Positions 61,969 through 64,000 of a DNA stretch of 64,000 nt are shown in pieces (position 1 is the stretch's first letter; the number at the start of each line of letters is the position of its first letter). The stretch covers positions 186,001-250,000 of the forward strand of contig JAACMV010000018.1 of NCBI GenBank assembly GCA_010909725.1, written 5' to 3'. Below the pieces are notes generated by a model. The model did no database searches. It had not been told where the DNA came from and was given only the letters and a program-made list of their open reading frames with translations. A program made the position numbers and the translations under genes. Source of the DNA: Picochlorum sp. 'celeri'. Taxonomy: Eukaryota > Chlorophyta > Trebouxiophyceae.

Positions 61969-64000
61969 CTAATGAGTGTATGATTCTTTTAGTGTCACAG
62001 TCCTGTTGAGAACGATAGAACTTCCGTTTTGAGAGTCTGGGTCGACACAGAAGTAGCCCAAGCGCTCCAATTGGAATCTCTGGCCAACCTTGGCAGAGGC
62101 AAGTCTGTCTGTGCAGAAGCATCCATTCAGCTTGACCAGGCTCTCTGGGTTGAGGTCACCCAACCAGTCGTCGGTGATGTTTGCAGATTTGAACAGAGTG
62201 CTGTATAGACGGGCTTCAAAGGTTGGTGGCTGCTTTCCTGGTGCAGGCTGGCCAACCCAGTTGAGGACCCCTTTGGGAGGCTTTTTGCCAGCATACTCTG
62301 GATCATATGTGGCATGAACCTCCACGACATCTCCAGATGTAGGATCCACAGTATAATCAGTGCACGTGATTGGGTACGCATAGCGCAGCATGATTGTTTT
62401 TCCAGGTGCCAGGCCATAGTAATCCTTGCTATCCTTCTCCCTGAAATCTGTTGATTCTATATACACCGTCTTCGTGAAAGGAACCTTGTACACCTCTTCA
62501 GAACGTCCAGGGAAGACCTTTGCGTCAACCTGTTCGATGTGATCATCCGAAAGATTGTCAATCACCACCTTGAGAGGGCGGAGCACTGCAAGAACTCGCT
62601 CTGATGTCGCATCCAAATCTGTCCTGATGTGATACTCCAGCTTGTGTGGATGAACCTCCGACTCAGATCGAGTGATTCCTAGTTCTCTGCAGAACATATT
62701 GATCGATTCCGGGGTGACACCTCTGCGCCTCAGACCAGCAAGAGTCATCAACCTAGGATCATCCCACCCAGAGACATACTTGTCAGTGACCAATTTGTTC
62801 AATTTCCTCTTTGACAGTACAGTATGCGTGATGTTCAGTCTCGAATACTCCCACACAAGAGGTTTGTACATATCAAGAACTTCCAAGAGCCAGTAATAGC
62901 TCGCTCTACGAGATTCAAATTCCAAGGTGCATAGAGAATGTGTGATATTCTCCAAGGAATCTACGACACAGTGAGTGAAATCATACGAGGGATAAATGCA
63001 CCATTCATCCCCAGCTTTTGGATGTTCAGTAAATTTGATCCTATATGCGATCAAATCAAACATATTCACATTCTCGTTCTTATGATCCATTCTCATACGG
63101 AGTGTCGCTGTTCCCTCATCAAACAGCCCTTTCCTCATATCATCAAACAGCTTCAAGGACTCTTCAATCGGTCGATCACGCCAAGGAGATGGCTCCTTCT
63201 TCTCACGCGATTCTTTAATTTCATCACCATTCTGATGGCAGACATATGCGTGCCCTGACTTGATCAGCTGTACAGCCAAGGCATGCAGCTCATGAAAGTA
63301 ATCTGACGAGTACGTAATCTTGAATGGTTCCCACCCAAGCCAGTGAATAATATCTTGAATATGATCTATGTATTCTTGTTTTTCAGCCTCCGGATTGGTA
63401 TCATCGTATCTCAAGTAGCAATTTCCCTCATACTGCTTTGCCATGCCAAAATCAACAAACATGGCCTTGGCATGTCCAATATGGAGATATCCATTTGGCT
63501 CTGGAGGAAACCTCGTCATCACCTTACCACCTGTTTCCTTCAAATGCTGCTGAAGTTTTGCATTCGTGTTTGAAATATTCATGGTGGATCCATCAGACAT
63601 GTAGACTGTTGTATGGACAGTATTGTTCTCCTCTGGCTTGGGGAAGAATGCATACGGATCAGCAGTCTTCCACGACTCATCCACCACATTTTCAACCTTT
63701 GGTTTCTTTTCCTTCTTCTCCTTCTTCTTCTCTTTCTTTGGGGGTGGCTTCATATCCTCCTCCGTTTTTGGTCCCAGCAGAGCAACAACCTGCGCATCTA
63801 GTTCCTCCCTGACAAGGGCCACATCTGCCCACTTCAATGCCTTCAACACTTTGCCAAACATGGGATTCGTATTCATATGATATCTCATTTCCTTCAACTT
63901 TGCCTCATTTTCGTGAATAACCTCCTTCACTTTTGCCTGTATTTCTTCCTGACGGACCTCCATGCCCACACCAGATGCCTCCTCCAAAGCAGACACATCG
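61969..64000 (-). CDS. GlnRS: Glutaminyl-tRNA synthetase, eukaryotic type, 5' end outside window
   Basis: The frame is open to the right edge, with no ATG before it, so the N-terminus is missing; 676 codons plus stop are visible. The visible part starts in the eukaryotic N-terminal domain (NPMFGKVLKALKWADVALVR), then a Lys-rich linker (KKEKKKEKKEKKPK). The class I core has the HIGH motif in PPEPNGYLHIGHAKAM and the KMSKS-like VLSKRKLNKLV. GlnRS-specific blocks DDTNPEAEKQEYIDHI and WDDPRLMTLAGLRRRGVTPE follow, then the anticodon-binding beta-barrels. It charges tRNA-Gln in the cytosol. TGTAA lies about 12 nt after the stop. Confidence 0.96.
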   Translation of the reverse strand, partial: DVSALEEASGVGMEVRQEEIQAKVKEVIHENEAKLKEMRYHMNTNPMFGKVLKALKWADVALVREELDAQVVALLGPKTEEDMKPPPKKEKKKEKKEKKPKVENVVDESWKTADPYAFFPKPEENNTVHTTVYMSDGSTMNISNTNAKLQQHLKETGGKVMTRFPPEPNGYLHIGHAKAMFVDFGMAKQYEGNCYLRYDDTNPEAEKQEYIDHIQDIIHWLGWEPFKITYSSDYFHELHALAVQLIKSGHAYVCHQNGDEIKESREKKEPSPWRDRPIEESLKLFDDMRKGLFDEGTATLRMRMDHKNENVNMFDLIAYRIKFTEHPKAGDEWCIYPSYDFTHCVVDSLENITHSLCTLEFESRRASYYWLLEVLDMYKPLVWEYSRLNITHTVLSKRKLNKLVTDKYVSGWDDPRLMTLAGLRRRGVTPESINMFCRELGITRSESEVHPHKLEYHIRTDLDATSERVLAVLRPLKVVIDNLSDDHIEQVDAKVFPGRSEEVYKVPFTKTVYIESTDFREKDSKDYYGLAPGKTIMLRYAYPITCTDYTVDPTSGDVVEVHATYDPEYAGKKPPKGVLNWVGQPAPGKQPPTFEARLYSTLFKSANITDDWLGDLNPESLVKLNGCFCTDRLASAKVGQRFQLERLGYFCVDPDSQNGSSIVLNRTVTLKESYTH

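Overview
This window is nuclear DNA from a compact, gene-dense eukaryote of the green plastid lineage, most likely a small chlorophyte microalga; I do not claim a species. The evidence is a nucleus-encoded plastid set: an ARC6-type division protein, SecA and ribulose-phosphate 3-epimerase with N-terminal extensions, a ClpR4-like subunit and tryptophan synthase alpha. An AP2-domain protein, a VIM/UHRF-type RING-SRA-RING protein, a gamma-CA-like mitochondrial subunit and frequent TGTAA motifs just after stop codons point the same way. I count 38 protein-coding genes in 64 kb (two run off the edges) and 23 short spliceosomal introns (63 to 292 nt), mostly close to gene starts, many with a GTACG donor. 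No rRNA, tRNA, transposon, CRISPR array or prokaryotic operon was seen.

Layout. 1-12.3 kb: AASDH-like adenylation/carrier/propeller protein (cut by the left edge), ankyrin protein, ARC6-like protein, NOL10, ALG1 and a J-domain protein. 12.4-15.8 kb: a tandem pair of protein kinases with a broken piece of the J-domain gene between them, the trace of a local tandem duplication. 16-26 kb: gamma-CA-like protein, a tail-anchored beta-grasp candidate, TrpA, a 1592-residue zinc-finger protein, an exonuclease III-family protein and an RGG protein. 26-35.5 kb: plastid SecA, a receptor-like kinase, an Hsp70 that stops after its nucleotide-binding domain, and a FUS/TAF15-type RNA-binding protein. 35.6-45.6 kb: FAD monooxygenase, a small unknown protein, VIM/UHRF-like protein, AP2 protein, SCAMP and a protein with two nearly identical aldo-keto reductase domains. 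45.6-64 kb: BASS4/SLC10A7-type transporter, plastid RPE, DUF1802 protein, two GPI-anchor-like surface proteins, SET-domain protein, a conserved plastid-like protein, ClpR4-like, Deg protease, TatD nuclease, cyclin B, MDP-1 phosphatase, an unknown 161-residue protein and GlnRS (cut by the right edge).

The genes do not form one pathway. Shared themes are plastid biogenesis (ARC6, SecA, ClpR4, RPE, TrpA), RNA and translation (NOL10, FUS-like, RGG protein, GlnRS), cell surface and signalling (receptor-like kinase, HRGP-like protein, repeat-rich GPI protein, kinase pair), and chromatin or cell cycle (VIM/UHRF, SET, cyclin B). Exon joins were derived by eye from splice-site consensus, frame continuity and family knowledge; none is supported by transcript data. 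Coding starts are the first plausible ATG, not the TTG/GTG codons that sometimes lie upstream.
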